Assembly: GCA_965205955.1 (NCBI GenBank)
Contig: OZ242192.1
Coordinates: 124,001-188,000, forward strand
DNA length: 64,000 nt
Origin: G965202915 sp965205955
GTDB lineage: Bacteria; Pseudomonadota; Gammaproteobacteria; Eutrophobiales; Eutrophobiaceae
Reading direction: 5' to 3'
Part shown: piece after piece, positions 63,818-64,000 of the stretch
How the letters are laid out: the number at the start of each line of letters is the position of its first letter
Numbering within the stretch: position 1 is the first letter of the stretch
Program-made: the position numbers and the translations under genes
Notes under the pieces: generated by a model
Seen by the model: the letters and a program-made list of their open reading frames with translations, nothing else
Told to the model about the DNA's origin: nothing
Database searches by the model: none

Positions 63818-64000
63818 ATGCTGTCCAAAATTCAGAATTATATCGATAAGCTGGTACCCGAATCAAGTAACAAAGCCCCGGCAGAGCCACGCACCATCGA
63901 GATTGCCACCGCGGTATTGCTGATCGAAATCAGCCTGGCCGACTCCAGAATCCAGGATGCGGAAATGCAGGTCATGGAAAAACTGGTCGTTGAACTATTC
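63818..64000 (+). CDS. TerB-like protein (3' end outside window)
   Basis: 61 codons are visible before the right edge: MLSKIQNYIDKLVPES, then EIATAVLLIEISLADSRIQDAEMQVMEKLV. The helical pattern with acidic AD-x-x-I-x-DAE resembles the TerB-like fold (DjlA/TerB group), whose acidic residues may bind metal. It follows hspQ by 3 bp, so the two are likely co-transcribed. The product cannot be fully judged. Confidence 0.7.
   Translation, partial: MLSKIQNYIDKLVPESSNKAPAEPRTIEIATAVLLIEISLADSRIQDAEMQVMEKLVVELF

Overview
The window looks like a chromosomal segment of a gammaproteobacterium of moderate GC. Signs are the neighbour pairs argH/algZ/algR, asmA/mutY/yggX and mnmE-yidC-yidD-rnpA-rpmH. It carries a carbon-assimilation block (ppc, hydroxyacid dehydrogenase, mtkB, mtkA, malyl-CoA lyase, serine-glyoxylate aminotransferase) resembling the serine pathway of methylotrophs, plus a tkt-gap-pgk-pyk-class I aldolase run. 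A one-carbon or autotrophic lifestyle is therefore plausible, but no mtdA, fch, methanol dehydrogenase or RuBisCO gene lies here, so this stays an inference.

Layout. 1-7.3 kb: a hybrid sensor kinase cut by the left edge, then the minus-strand genes mnmE, yidC, yidD, rnpA and rpmH, then yggT-proC. 7.4-8.8 kb: a GC-rich palindromic repeat and an IS3-family element with recognisable ends. 8.8-11 kb: bacterioferritin, lemA and a GIDE/EF-hand membrane protein. 11-19.2 kb: the serine-cycle-type block, all on the minus strand. 19.6-24.2 kb: gpsA, a membrane rhodanese, gpmI and envC.

24.2-45.6 kb is mostly an accessory or defence region. A type III-like restriction locus has its res gene separated from its mod gene by a HepT/MntA toxin-antitoxin pair, an ATPase plus PIN-like nuclease pair, and a DUF559 nuclease element. 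That element has inserted into mod, and an IS481-family element with a 6-bp target duplication has inserted into it. Next come an unrecognised membrane protein plus 787-residue protein pair, bracketed by copies of a fic 3' end with 70-bp repeats, and an intact fic. Core genes (tRNA-Asn, an aspartate aminotransferase, uvrB) interrupt. Then follow an EcoRV-type restriction-modification pair, an ATPase remnant, and at least two gene cassettes with attC-like sites and no integrase, ending in an IS5-family relic next to tRNA-Val.

45.8-64 kb is conserved housekeeping: the aldolase-to-transketolase cluster, yggX, mutY, asmA, argH, algZ/algR, gshA, hspQ and a TerB-like gene cut by the right edge. One AT-rich unknown gene with a DUF4145-like tail sits between argH and algZ.

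The least explained parts are the membrane/787-residue pair with its flanking fic-tail duplications, the ATPase/PIN pair, and the integrase-less cassettes.
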